A stretch of DNA of 64,000 nucleotides. It comes from Acinetobacter sp. WC-141 (GTDB lineage Bacteria; Pseudomonadota; Gammaproteobacteria; Pseudomonadales; Moraxellaceae). Shown in pieces: positions 19,901-28,261 of this stretch. The position numbers and the translations under genes are program-made. The first letter of the stretch is position 1, and every line of letters starts with the position of its first letter. The stretch lies in assembly GCF_000313935.1 (NCBI RefSeq), contig NZ_AMSS01000086.1:62001-126000 (forward strand), in the 5' to 3' direction. A model generated the notes under the pieces. That model ran no database searches. It saw only the letters and a program-made list of their open reading frames with translations, and was not told where the DNA came from.

Positions 19901-20574
19901 AAGGTGTTTTTGAACAGGAATGTTTGCTTGAACGCCTTCACCATTATGCACCCGCAGTGACACAAACCACGCAGCGAGTTTGGCGAATTGCTAAACAGCT
20001 TCATATGAATATTACTGTCCCAAAGTCTGAAACACAGGATTGGGTGAGTATGGAACCTTCAAGCGCCCGAGCAAAAAGACGCGCGAAAGTCTGGTTGGAA
20101 CACTTACTTTGGTTAGCTTATTTGAATGAGGGAAGTGCAGGAACTGAAAAACGTCGTATTGTAGTTTTTAGCGATCAAACTGTGATTTGTAGTGGTGTAA
20201 GTTCTGAGCAAGCTCGGCAATATTTACAGCCATGGTTTAAAATCTGGCGCCACGCCCAACAACAACCATTGGTTCTACCAGCAGCCTTATTATTAAAGCC
20301 ATTAGAAAAAGCTAAAGCATATCAGTGGGAAACAATAAATCAGGCAGAAAAAGCAAAACTGGATGAGAAGAGCTACGCTGAGCTGTTAAAATACTGGAAT
20401 GAAACAGGGTCATTTACCACAATAGATATGACTCAAAATGAAGCTTGCAAGTTGCATCGAGACTGGAGCTTTATTTTACAAGAACAAGATGCACAAGCTT
20501 TGCTTCAACATGCTTGTGATGAGTTTGCGTATGATCTGTATCATCCAGTTTTTCAATTTCAACATTCGGAGTAA
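16939..20574 (+). CDS. recC: RecC, exodeoxyribonuclease V gamma subunit
   Basis: A 1211-residue RecC protein, the Chi-scanning subunit of RecBCD. The N-terminal signature FIVPSPAVEQWLIQKLAEQQG, the central AQIGHIRPLPYRLMVMLNLD segment (helicase-like fold without active motifs) and the C-terminal nuclease-like fold match the family. Length is slightly above E. coli RecC (1122). It starts at an ATG with AGGAT upstream and is separated from recB by 3 bases. The recC-recB-recD order without an intervening ptrA differs from E. coli. Confidence 0.95.
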   Translation: MGIHVIQSQRIDVLLQGVLASTSQASTHPLQVLKTQHFIVPSPAVEQWLIQKLAEQQGMSANYQFHQRVRGFQWFAYQQVLTAHKEQVRKANIPRLIFKWRVHQALHEFIQPDTMNIDISHPLHSIVQRIYDSADRLEHGIDKQLKKQKMLYWVAEQVADLFSNYMIYRGQCQRGCENSCTCPENWLSAWGQGRSLDIEKYIVQKDEEVTAFALHQTEELERWQRWLWQQHFHDDFLQMQQIDELFWQELDHPDRSKRAISRLPNQVVIFTLLDLPPSQLQFLRRLGQYVDVLILHYNPSQEYWADSVDPLWKQRYDLGVKERFIAKNPKATDAEINDFFNKFTLNFNAEARESRHPLLTRLGKQARDHFSLLSNLSTGEEGKWVDAFVDDFPESLLGKVQSDILHLVEPQAKQYELTPDDDSIQIHVCHSTLRQLEVLKEQLICWLAKPHEQPRRPNDILVLVPNLADIEPLIRSVFPATATEQGVHLPVKIAGVASLDALNAWRAVIGRIQLMQGRFSFDDFADWLSLHATQQRYELEYVQVERILNLLADAGFKRGLDAEHLKRSLCDGDDDYRYSFKFALERLALGIAVPVHATFNQVLSYAKVQPSDFELIGTLIQIYQDLNERRDWLTLHEQGKVYTVEYWLQILGKDIVEFEQVGVAALKAVREVVKKQERMLTLASYYAETETGTLRKITLPLPYIIEEIQRTLESQSAQAEPTGQITFAQIGHIRPLPYRLMVMLNLDAGQFPNRDTHVPFDLMDALRQQLGDRSRLEDDQGAFLDALLLAQDNLWLFYNGFDVNDGEVREPSSILQEFREHLALIVKAETDVTENIVIEGIEIPSQLKQLYHLHDLQPFDPKGFTVGKSVIRYQDHWFKVASQIQQVSGNRQPWANTTYPLQAPDMLVLDSQQWIQDVTFPARLYLKTLGVENLGSVGVLDQNEPLLLDGLGRYAIRHFLQQSDQQAQPEVLIDQLPVGKVKYSAWQQGVFEQECLLERLHHYAPAVTQTTQRVWRIAKQLHMNITVPKSETQDWVSMEPSSARAKRRAKVWLEHLLWLAYLNEGSAGTEKRRIVVFSDQTVICSGVSSEQARQYLQPWFKIWRHAQQQPLVLPAALLLKPLEKAKAYQWETINQAEKAKLDEKSYAELLKYWNETGSFTTIDMTQNEACKLHRDWSFILQEQDAQALLQHACDEFAYDLYHPVFQFQHSE

Positions 20575-20577
20575 GAC

Positions 20578-23500
20578 ATGAACTCAAGAGTACAGGTGTC
20601 TTATCAACCTATTATTGATATTGATTTTAGTGGATTACATTTAATTGAAGCCTCGGCGGGCACAGGAAAAACTTATACTTTATCGAGCTTGATGGTCCGT
20701 ATTTTTCTTGAAAAGTATTTGCCTAGACAAGTGATTGCAACCACGTTTACCCGAGCTGCCGCTGCTGAGTTAAAAAGCCGTATTCGTGCCCGTTTAGTCG
20801 AAACGTATCGTTATTTAGATGCCAAGCGTAGTTTTACAGAACAAGAATTAATTACGCAGGCCGAGCAAGAGCCTGACTTATTACTCCAGCATATTCTAAA
20901 GCATTTTGCGACGCGTATTGCCTATGCGTGTGAACGTTTAAAATTGGTCATCGATCAGTTAGACGAGTTATTTGTCGGGACACTCGATAGCTTTAGCCAA
21001 AAACTATTACGTGAGTTTGCTTTTGAGAGTGGCAAAATTGAGCGCGCTCAAATTACCGATGATGCCAAAACCTATAGTCGGCAACTGATCCATGATGTAC
21101 TGCGTGAATGGATACAGTCTCAACCTCAGACTGTGATTGATGCGTTGTATTTGGCAGGTGAGCTTAAGAGTGTTGATAATTTTGTTAAACTGGTCGAGGA
21201 CTCACTTAATTTTAGTTCGGCTCATTTTAAACTTCCCGAAAAACCAACCATTCAATTTGAACAACTTACGCAGCTCAAACAATTAGCGACAGAAATTGAT
21301 ATCAGCCTTTTAGAAGCATATTACTTGCTTGATGGCGAGCTCTATAAACATGTGAACGGGACAGTATTTAGAAATGGGGCATTTAATAAACTATTTAGTG
21401 AATGTTTACCGCAGCTACTACAAGTTCTAAAGCAAAGCGAAATTATTTTAGTTTTTGATGGGTCGTTAGCCGCACAACGAGAACTTATTTTTAAGTTTTT
21501 AGGTCAACTTGCCGATCAAAAAGTTTTTAAGAAATGTCCTGCTGAAATTTCAGATGGTTTCTATCAGCATCCTTGTATTCAGCAAATTCAGAAGCTGTTT
21601 GGTGTGCTGAAAAACTACGCCGAGCAGTTCGACCAGCTTCATATTTATTTAAAAGCCTATTTATGTGTAGAAGTTAAAAAACGCTTACCACAGGTTTTGC
21701 AAAATAAAGGTGAAACTACTTTTTCTCAGCAAATTCGTACACTTTCTGAAGCTTTAAAGGGTGAGCAGGGGCAACGTTTTGCTGTATTTGTGCAGGCTCG
21801 ATATCCCTTAATTTTGGTTGATGAATTTCAGGATACCAACCAAGATCAAGATGACATGCTCGCCAGCATTTGGCGCCATCCAGAGCGCTACAAAAAAGGT
21901 TGCATGATTATGGTGGGTGACCGTAAACAGGCGATTTACGGTTTCCGCGGTGGGGATATGCTCACCTTTTTAAATGCCTATAAAGATATTCAAGCCAAAC
22001 ATGGTCGTGAATATAAGTTAATTCATAACCATCGTTCTGTTGCTGATTTGGTTGAAGTGGTCGATGCCTTATTTCAAAGGCAAATCGACTTTGGCGAAGA
22101 GGTTCAATATGACCCAATTCGAGCAGGAACTCGGCCTCATCCTGTACTGATTGAGCAGAACAATCATAATCCTCATCCTTTGCGCTGGTTAATGCTCAAA
22201 GATAAAGAAACAGAGGCTCAGCAAGTTGCATGGAAGATTCGAGATCTACTTAACCAGTCACATGCTGGACAACTATATTTTCAAAAAGATGCACAGACTC
22301 AAACCTTAAACGAAGATGATATTGCGGTATTGTCTCGTAATCATGATGGGCTGGATAAAGTTCAATTTGAGCTAGAACGTTTAGGAATTCGGGTTAACAG
22401 GCCATCAAAACGAAGTGTTTTCGATTGCACGATTGCTCAAGACGTTGGTGCTTTGTTGACTGCCATACTTCATCCTTACGATGAAGCAAAAGTGAAGCGA
22501 GCTTTAATTAGTCGTCTATTTGCTATGGATTTAAAGCAACTATTGCAGCTTGAGCAGACAGCCGAAGGGTTAAGCCGGTTTATGACTGGTTTTGATGCTA
22601 TTAGAGAATTGTGGTCCGCTCAAGGCTTTTTAGTGGCTTGGCAACAATGCCTCATCCAGTTTGATATATGGCAAAATTTGGTTGCAGCTCAAAGTAAAGA
22701 TAACGAACGCGTTGTGGTGAACTTACGTCATTTAACTGAAATTTTGAGTCAGCACAGCGAAAAATACTCAGGTGCTCAGAACCTTTATCACTGGTATCTC
22801 AAACAGTTGCGTTCTCCTCTTGACCGTGACTGGGAGCTAGAACGTAAATTGTCGAGTGAAGCTGGCGTTCAGCTCATGACAATTCACCAGTCAAAAGGTC
22901 TGGAATTTAAGATTGTTTTTTTACTAGGTGCAGACAAGCCTTTTCGAGAAAATAATAAAACTCTCAATTTTTCGACTCAAGATATAACCTTGCCTGAATC
23001 CAATCAGACCTTAATTCAACGAGTCGTTGCGATTGCTGATAAGACATATTTGAATGAAATTGAACTGAAACAACACGAAGAGCGAGCACTCGCTGAACAG
23101 AATCGTCTTTGGTATGTAGCGCTCACGCGAGCAAGCCATCGTGTTTATGCACTTTTACAAGATCTTGATGGTAAGTCAGTATCGGGTCTCGCGTTTTGGA
23201 AAAATAGAACGGAACCTTTTCAACACCGTTGTTGTACGGATGAAATGGTTTTGGAACAGATTCCGCAGGCAATTCATTTAGCTAAACAATCAACTGTTAT
23301 TGAACTAGAAGCGCAGCGTTTTCCTGAACAACGTTTTTATTCTAGAGGTAAAACCAGTTTTAGTTATTTGGCACAGCATTTAAAACATAAGGCTGGCACA
23401 GATTTATTGGCGAGTCAGAGCAATGATGCTGTATTGGCAGAAGATGAGTTGGACTTAATCAATACTGTTGAAACAATCAGTGCTCAGTCAATTGACTGGA

Positions 23501-24279
23501 TAAAGAGTAATTTTCCGAGAGGAACGCTTGCCGGTAATTTCTTACATGAAATATTTGAACATATTGATTTTCAATGTTCAGATGAATGGATTATAGAAAT
23601 ACGTCGTCGTTTTAAAAATGACTATAGTAGCCTTTGGCAAGATTTACTTAATAATTATAAGGAGAACTTCCCCGAAGAGGAAGAAGACGCCGAAAATCTG
23701 CTTTATCAGTTAGTTGCAGAGTGGCTGAAAGATATTTTGCGAACGCCGCTTTATCAAGGTTTTCGATTGAACCAACTTCAACCAGAGCAGTATTTGTCAG
23801 AGTTTCCTTTTTATTTGGCACTGTCAGATCGAGTTTTAGCCATGACACGTATTCAGCAACTCTTTGCTGAGTATGGTTTGCATATGCCAGAACTGCTTGA
23901 GGCTCGTTCAGCGCGTTACCTTAATGGTTCTATCGATTTGGTTTATTTTGATGGGCAGCGTTATCACATTGCCGATTATAAAAGTAATTACTTAGGGGAT
24001 GATCTTGCAGATTATCGTAGCGATAGCATTGCCCAAAGCATGTCTTTAGCAAGTTACTGGCTACAAGCAGGTTTATATCTCGTTGCATTACATCGTTATT
24101 TGCAAGTCAAAATGCAGAATTATCAAATTGAGCAACATTTGGGTGGGGCAACTTATCTTTATTTACGTGGCATGAATGGTGAGACTGAGCAAGGGTATTA
24201 TTACTGGCAACCTAGTATCGAGTTTATTCTTCGTCTTGATGCCATTTTAGGGTATTTTGCTGAGGATAAAATAGCGTAA
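20578..24279 (+). CDS. recB: RecB, exodeoxyribonuclease V beta subunit
   Basis: A 1233-residue 3'-5' helicase and nuclease subunit of RecBCD. The SF1 motifs are Walker A EASAGTGKTYTL (residues 24-35), DEFQDTNQDQ, GDRKQAIYGFRGGD, TIHQSKGLEFKIVF and RLWYVALTRA. The C-terminal nuclease domain has HEIFEHIDF and the metal-binding DYKSNYLGDD motif. The complex processes double-strand ends to load RecA and degrades foreign linear DNA. Only 3 bases separate recC and recB; 96-108 bases with a periodic DnaA-box-like array separate it from recD. Confidence 0.97.
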   Translation: MNSRVQVSYQPIIDIDFSGLHLIEASAGTGKTYTLSSLMVRIFLEKYLPRQVIATTFTRAAAAELKSRIRARLVETYRYLDAKRSFTEQELITQAEQEPDLLLQHILKHFATRIAYACERLKLVIDQLDELFVGTLDSFSQKLLREFAFESGKIERAQITDDAKTYSRQLIHDVLREWIQSQPQTVIDALYLAGELKSVDNFVKLVEDSLNFSSAHFKLPEKPTIQFEQLTQLKQLATEIDISLLEAYYLLDGELYKHVNGTVFRNGAFNKLFSECLPQLLQVLKQSEIILVFDGSLAAQRELIFKFLGQLADQKVFKKCPAEISDGFYQHPCIQQIQKLFGVLKNYAEQFDQLHIYLKAYLCVEVKKRLPQVLQNKGETTFSQQIRTLSEALKGEQGQRFAVFVQARYPLILVDEFQDTNQDQDDMLASIWRHPERYKKGCMIMVGDRKQAIYGFRGGDMLTFLNAYKDIQAKHGREYKLIHNHRSVADLVEVVDALFQRQIDFGEEVQYDPIRAGTRPHPVLIEQNNHNPHPLRWLMLKDKETEAQQVAWKIRDLLNQSHAGQLYFQKDAQTQTLNEDDIAVLSRNHDGLDKVQFELERLGIRVNRPSKRSVFDCTIAQDVGALLTAILHPYDEAKVKRALISRLFAMDLKQLLQLEQTAEGLSRFMTGFDAIRELWSAQGFLVAWQQCLIQFDIWQNLVAAQSKDNERVVVNLRHLTEILSQHSEKYSGAQNLYHWYLKQLRSPLDRDWELERKLSSEAGVQLMTIHQSKGLEFKIVFLLGADKPFRENNKTLNFSTQDITLPESNQTLIQRVVAIADKTYLNEIELKQHEERALAEQNRLWYVALTRASHRVYALLQDLDGKSVSGLAFWKNRTEPFQHRCCTDEMVLEQIPQAIHLAKQSTVIELEAQRFPEQRFYSRGKTSFSYLAQHLKHKAGTDLLASQSNDAVLAEDELDLINTVETISAQSIDWIKSNFPRGTLAGNFLHEIFEHIDFQCSDEWIIEIRRRFKNDYSSLWQDLLNNYKENFPEEEEDAENLLYQLVAEWLKDILRTPLYQGFRLNQLQPEQYLSEFPFYLALSDRVLAMTRIQQLFAEYGLHMPELLEARSARYLNGSIDLVYFDGQRYHIADYKSNYLGDDLADYRSDSIAQSMSLASYWLQAGLYLVALHRYLQVKMQNYQIEQHLGGATYLYLRGMNGETEQGYYYWQPSIEFILRLDAILGYFAEDKIA

Positions 24280-24326
24280 AAAATGCTGATAAAGTATGTA
24301 ATTGTATTATTAACAAATATTTGGCA

Positions 24327-24395
24327 TGTGGATAAGCCTGTCTATAACCATGTGGACAAGCGTGTGGAAAACTAGGTGGATAAGTGTGTGGACAA
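24327..24395. repeat. Six DnaA-box-like 9-mers at exact 12-bp spacing, across the recD start
   Basis: Units begin at 24327, 24339, 24351, 24363, 24375 and 24387, that is, every 12 bases. Their first nine bases read TGTGGATAA, TGTCTATAA, TGTGGACAA, TGTGGAAAA, GGTGGATAA and TGTGGACAA. The first is the exact complement of the DnaA box TTATCCACA, and the fourth fits TTWTNCACA. The others have one mismatch to the first, except the second, which has two. The last two units are inside or touching the possible recD GTG starts. Read in the recD frame, the units give a V-D-K-x-like four-codon repeat broken by a TAG at 24373. Confidence 0.8.
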
Positions 24396-26139
24396 TCTAA
24401 ATAGCTCTGAACAAGCCGATTTAAGCTGGTTAACAACGTGGAGTAACTTCTTAAATCAGGCTCCATTTACTGAGCAATCGCAAGTGCCAGAAGCCACTTC
24501 TTATTTGCAGCAACTGATTGAAGCGAGCTTACAAGGCGATAGCTATATCGATGTCAGTTCTGAGCAAATTGCAGCACTTGGTCAGCTTGTGATATCTGCT
24601 GATCAAGCAACTTCGAAAGTTGCCCCTTGCGTCTACGATGAGCAGGGGTTGGCATTATACCGATATTGGCACCTAGAGCAACGCCTTGCAGAACAAATTT
24701 GTAGATTAAAACAACAATTAATCCAACCTGTATCTTGCGATGATTATATAAGCCTACTCACAGACCCCCATCAACAGGCAGCTTTACAAATGGTTGCTCG
24801 GCAGAGCCTGAGTATTATTACTGGTGGGCCGGGTACAGGTAAGACTTATACACTTGCACGTATTATTGCTGTGCTCGGACAGGCGATTCCACATATTCGT
24901 GTTGCGATGGCCGCTCCAACAGGTAAAGCAGCGCAGCGCATGCAAGAAGCCTTACAAAATTCATTTAACGACCCTAAATTGCTTGAGTCCGGATTAATTA
25001 GCGAAGAGCTCAGAAATCAGGGAACACAAACAATTCACCGATTATTAGGGATGGGGCATAGTCAAACGCCACGATTTAATCAAAAACAACCGCTTCCTTA
25101 TGATGTGATTGTGGTGGATGAGGCTTCCATGCTGGATTTAAATCTGGCAACTCTTTTATTTGAGGCCGTACCAGAGTCTTGCCGGATTATCTTATTAGGT
25201 GATGCAAATCAGCTCGCTTCCGTCGACGTCGGAGCGGTACTTGCTGACTTACAACAAATACAGGCACTAGCTGACAACAGAGTACAATTACAAACCAGTC
25301 GCCGTTTTGCTGAAGGGGCGTTGATTGGACAAGTTGCTAAATTTATTCAGGCACAAACCTATCAGCAAGATCATGTAGAGGTTTTGCAGCAGTTTGAAAT
25401 TGATATTGTTCAGGTTTCTGAATTAAAGCCTATAGCTTTACAAAATGACATGCCAGATGTGGTTCAGCTTGAGTATTTACCGGAGGGCATTCATACAGAA
25501 GTCGAAACTTACTATGAGAAACTCATGTTAGGTTTCCAAGGATATGTAAAGAGTCTAAAAAATTATTTAAAAGAAGAACGCTCGATTGAACAGGTCCAAA
25601 ATGTCGTAAAAACATTTGATGACTACCGTATTTTAACGGCTGTTCGTCATGGTCCATTTGGGTTACAGCAGTTAAATCAATATGCGCAGCGTTGGATACA
25701 GCAACAACTTTCAATAGTGACAGCAGGGGGATGGTATGTCGGTCGTCCGGTCATGATGACTTATAACGACTATCAGCTCGGTATTTCAAATGGTGACATT
25801 GGTTTGTGTTTTGAACATAGAACTCAGCCACAGCAATTTGAAGTATATTTTCCAAGTTTGAATAAATGGGTGGCTGCAAATCGATTACCTAAGAGTATTC
25901 AAAGTGCCTTCGCTTTAACGATTCATAAATCACAAGGGTCTGAATTTACACATACTGCTGTCGTTTTAGATCAAGCCGCAAAGAATTTATTAAGCCAAGA
26001 ACTTATTTACACGGCAATTACACGCGCTAAAAAAGTAGTAAGTCTTTTAGTTCATCCAGAAGCTTTACTGCAGTCGTTTACAGTTCGTACTACACGAAAA
26101 AGTGGTTTAGTTCAAAAAGTTAATCGGCTAGTTCGTTAA
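24388..26139 (+). CDS. recD: RecD, exodeoxyribonuclease V alpha subunit
   Basis: The 5'-3' SF1B helicase of RecBCD, 583 residues from the GTG at 24388. This start has AGGTGG 8-9 bases upstream. A GTG at 24376 would add four residues and has a weaker ribosome site. Motifs are Walker A TGGPGTGKTYT (about 144-154), AAPTGKAAQRM, VVDEASMLDL, LLGDANQLASV, and the C-terminal TIHKSQGSEF and YTAITRAKK. The start lies inside a 12-bp repeat array, which makes the N-terminus uncertain and possibly variable between strains. The first residues are not conserved in the family. Confidence 0.94.
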   Translation: MDNLNSSEQADLSWLTTWSNFLNQAPFTEQSQVPEATSYLQQLIEASLQGDSYIDVSSEQIAALGQLVISADQATSKVAPCVYDEQGLALYRYWHLEQRLAEQICRLKQQLIQPVSCDDYISLLTDPHQQAALQMVARQSLSIITGGPGTGKTYTLARIIAVLGQAIPHIRVAMAAPTGKAAQRMQEALQNSFNDPKLLESGLISEELRNQGTQTIHRLLGMGHSQTPRFNQKQPLPYDVIVVDEASMLDLNLATLLFEAVPESCRIILLGDANQLASVDVGAVLADLQQIQALADNRVQLQTSRRFAEGALIGQVAKFIQAQTYQQDHVEVLQQFEIDIVQVSELKPIALQNDMPDVVQLEYLPEGIHTEVETYYEKLMLGFQGYVKSLKNYLKEERSIEQVQNVVKTFDDYRILTAVRHGPFGLQQLNQYAQRWIQQQLSIVTAGGWYVGRPVMMTYNDYQLGISNGDIGLCFEHRTQPQQFEVYFPSLNKWVAANRLPKSIQSAFALTIHKSQGSEFTHTAVVLDQAAKNLLSQELIYTAITRAKKVVSLLVHPEALLQSFTVRTTRKSGLVQKVNRLVR

Positions 26140-26159
26140 GCCAAACTTAATATTTTTAC

Positions 26160-26387
26160 CTTTGTAAGAAAAAGCTTACATAGATTCGAGATATTTGCTG
26201 CTAGAGTACACCCCACGTTTTTGAGATTATAAACGCACAACGAGCTTGGCACGGAATGTCGGGCAAAATCGCACAATAATAATAACTTAAGTCGAGAGAC
26301 TGCGAACTTACAATGATGTAGGTGTATAAAGAGGAAACTTACAGCCGCTAAGCCTTGTAGTTTTGGGAGAGACTACAGGGCTTTTTT
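26160..26387 (+). ncRNA. Candidate small RNA ending in a strong intrinsic terminator
   Basis: There is no ORF here, but the sequence is structured and ends in an intrinsic terminator at 26351-26387. TACACC (26207-26212) can pair with GGTGTA (26321-26326), closing a long hairpin. CTTACA occurs three times (26175, 26307, 26338) and can pair with TGTAAG (26163). The 3' part has CTGCGA followed about 35 bases later by TTACAGCC, in the same order as near the 3' end of E. coli 6S RNA. That similarity is short, so 6S identity is only a suggestion. The 5' end is not defined. Confidence 0.45.
26351..26387 (+). terminator. Intrinsic terminator after the candidate small RNA
   Basis: Stem AGCCTTGTAGT / ACTACAGGGCT (11 bp with one G-U pair) around a 10-base loop, followed by six T. 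It lies 212 bases after recD, so it could also end recBCD transcripts. Confidence 0.85.
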
Positions 26388-26554
26388 ATATTCTCGATTT
26401 TATTTACTTCTAACAGTTATTAGCGAATTCCAGATTTAAGCCTCTATTGAGCGAGATTTTTCTTAAAAATTTATATCAATAATATCAATATATTTATCTG
26501 TAATATGATTTTTAAACGGCCATTTTTCCTGTGAATTGTTAAGTTATATGTTAT

Positions 26555-26617
26555 ACAGAACTGTACGTTAAATGTTAAAAACCTTGATTTATTAAATATT
26601 AGACAGACCTGTACGTT
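26555..26617. promoter_or_regulatory. Pair of TetR-like operator repeats
   Basis: Two 15-base direct repeats differing at one base: ACAGAACTGTACGTT (26555-26569) and ACAGACCTGTACGTT (26603-26617), 48 bases apart. Each contains the small palindrome ACAG-NN-CTGT. They lie upstream of a second candidate small RNA. Similar ACAGACCTGT-type sites are bound by TetR-family regulators in proteobacteria; assignment to a specific regulator is not possible here. Confidence 0.4.
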
Positions 26618-26639
26618 TTTGCTTACATGATGATAAGAA

Positions 26640-26830
26640 AAATACTACTTTTCTTCATAATTGGATGTGTCACAATGCATCACATAAGGAAATAGAAAAA
26701 AACAACGGAAGTGAGTTAAAACAACAAGAAGGATGTGACTAGCATCTCACCAACGATAATAAAAACAGAAATAACACGATAAACAAAAACTACAGCGCCA
26801 AAAACCCAAGCAGAAATGCTTGGGTTTTTT
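26640..26830 (+). ncRNA. Candidate GGA-rich small RNA
   Basis: An untranslated stretch ending in an intrinsic terminator. It contains four GGA motifs in about 75 bases: TTGGA (26661), AAGGA (26686), ACGGA (26705) and AAGGA (26729). They are separated by A-rich single-stranded-looking sequence. GGATGTG occurs twice (26663, 26731), each followed by a CATC that can fold back. Multiple ANGGA sites are the hallmark of CsrA/RsmA-sequestering RNAs. The promoter and 5' end are not certain. Confidence 0.35.
26801..26830. terminator. Bidirectional intrinsic terminator
   Basis: Stem AAAACCCAAGC / GCTTGGGTTTT with a 6-base loop, with T or A runs on both sides. It can end the candidate small RNA on the plus strand and the hydrolase gene (stop at 26839) on the minus strand. 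Confidence 0.85.
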
Positions 26831-26838
26831 ATTTGCTT

Positions 26839-28137
26839 TTACACTAAGTTAGTTTCATGAGAGTCGCTACCAAACAAAGATCGGCGCTGATCTCTAGGGA
26901 TGCGTGGGCATTGTGTTGAAATCTGATAAAGCAGGTTGGCTAAAGCGGGCAGGTGCGTTCCAACCACAGATTTGCCCGTGGTTAACAAAGACACACTAAT
27001 ATCTCTTTCAGGGTCGGCCCAGCATAAAATATTGGAGAACCCTAAATGACCAAAAGCTTGACCTGTCATTGGGCCAAATAAACCAATTGGATTACTACCT
27101 AACATTGGCCCCAAAGCGTAACGCATTGGAATTAATAAAGTACGGTCAATGTTAACGCCTGTGGTTGGCAGTGTTGCCCTGAAAATCGTTTTCTCACTGA
27201 AGATTTGCTGACCGCCATAGCTTCCTCCACTTAAAAGCATTTCAAAGAAGCGCCCAGCTTGTTCTGCACTGGTATAGATATTTCCGGCTGGGCAAATTGT
27301 GTCCATAAAACGACTATCGTTCGTCACATCAACTGCAAGTTGCAACCCTCCACCCAATACATGGTTCAGGTAGTGATCTGTCCCAAGGCGAGGGTGTAAA
27401 CCCGTTGCACAGTTTAAGGCAACCTCTGAGCGGTATTCTGGTTTTAAACCATAATTGAAATAAGGCATTCCCATCGGTTTTTCGATAGTTTGATGCACAA
27501 ACTCACGTAAATCTTGCCCAGTCACCCGTTCAATCACTTCTCCTAAAATGTAACCCGCCGTAACGGCATGATAGGCAAGATGGTTTCCGGCAGGAGAAAC
27601 AGGTCTGGCAGCATATAAACGTTTTAAAATTTCATCTTTATTAAATAGTAGTTCGGGTGTGACATCGCCATCAATATAGGGAATGCCACCACGGTGTGCT
27701 AATAAATGAAAGATAGTCGCACGGCGCTTACCATTTACGCCATATTCCGGAATATAGTAACTCACTGGATCAAGCAAATTGATTTCACCTTTTTCATCTA
27801 ATAGATGAATTAACATGGCGGTGATCATCTTTGATGCTGAAAACAGGCAAACAGGTGTATCTGGAGTCGCAATCAGCGCATTCTCTTGTAGTCCTGTCGG
27901 AGAGTTCCCTTGAGCATATCCAATGCTTCTGTTCAGCAAAATTTTACCTTGTCTGCGTAAGCAGAAGGTAATGAGTGGATAATTTCCAGTTTTATATAAT
28001 GCTTCTACACTGTTCCAAATTTTGTGAATCTGGCGTTCAGTCATTCCACCCTGTTCAGCAGCAACCTCATCCTTACGATGAATAACTTGCTCAAGATTGT
28101 CCGGTACTGGACAAGTGTTGGTTGAAAAAATTTTCAC
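26839..28137 (-). CDS. Serine hydrolase of the beta-lactamase/EstB fold
   Basis: A 432-residue class C beta-lactamase-like protein (PF00144 type). The nucleophile motif SxxK is S100-A-S-K103 (LFSASKM), and the tyrosine motif is Y189-H-A (LAYHAVTAGYILGE). A late GHLGFSN segment replaces the KTG/HxG motif, as in EstB-type esterases. I see no signal peptide, so it is probably cytoplasmic, which argues against a role in beta-lactam resistance. The substrate is unknown; esterase or peptidase activity is plausible. It is divergent from rpsO. Confidence 0.85.
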   Translation of the reverse strand: MKIFSTNTCPVPDNLEQVIHRKDEVAAEQGGMTERQIHKIWNSVEALYKTGNYPLITFCLRRQGKILLNRSIGYAQGNSPTGLQENALIATPDTPVCLFSASKMITAMLIHLLDEKGEINLLDPVSYYIPEYGVNGKRRATIFHLLAHRGGIPYIDGDVTPELLFNKDEILKRLYAARPVSPAGNHLAYHAVTAGYILGEVIERVTGQDLREFVHQTIEKPMGMPYFNYGLKPEYRSEVALNCATGLHPRLGTDHYLNHVLGGGLQLAVDVTNDSRFMDTICPAGNIYTSAEQAGRFFEMLLSGGSYGGQQIFSEKTIFRATLPTTGVNIDRTLLIPMRYALGPMLGSNPIGLFGPMTGQAFGHLGFSNILCWADPERDISVSLLTTGKSVVGTHLPALANLLYQISTQCPRIPRDQRRSLFGSDSHETNLV

Positions 28138-28232
28138 ACGTCCCTCGCGCTTCTTTCTTTTTATTCAAGGGTAGTGTGCAGGGTTAACATGCTCGTGTCA
28201 GTGTCTAAAATGACAAGTTACTGAAAACTATT

Positions 28233-28261
28233 TTGCAATCCACCTATAGATACCTTAAAAT
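28233..28261 (+). promoter_or_regulatory. Sigma-70 promoter for rpsO
   Basis: TTGCAA (28233-28238), a 17-base spacer, then TAAAAT (28256-28261). This is close to consensus and 87 bases upstream of the rpsO ATG, leaving a leader of about 80 bases that carries the hairpins listed separately. Confidence 0.7.

Noticed and set aside
24327..24395. CRISPR array or iteron origin at recB-recD
   Set aside because: Units are only 12 bases with no spacers, and no replication initiator gene is near. It is better described as DnaA-box-like repeats.
26839..28137. Beta-lactamase resistance gene
   Set aside because: No signal peptide and EstB-like motifs; a cytoplasmic esterase/hydrolase is more likely.
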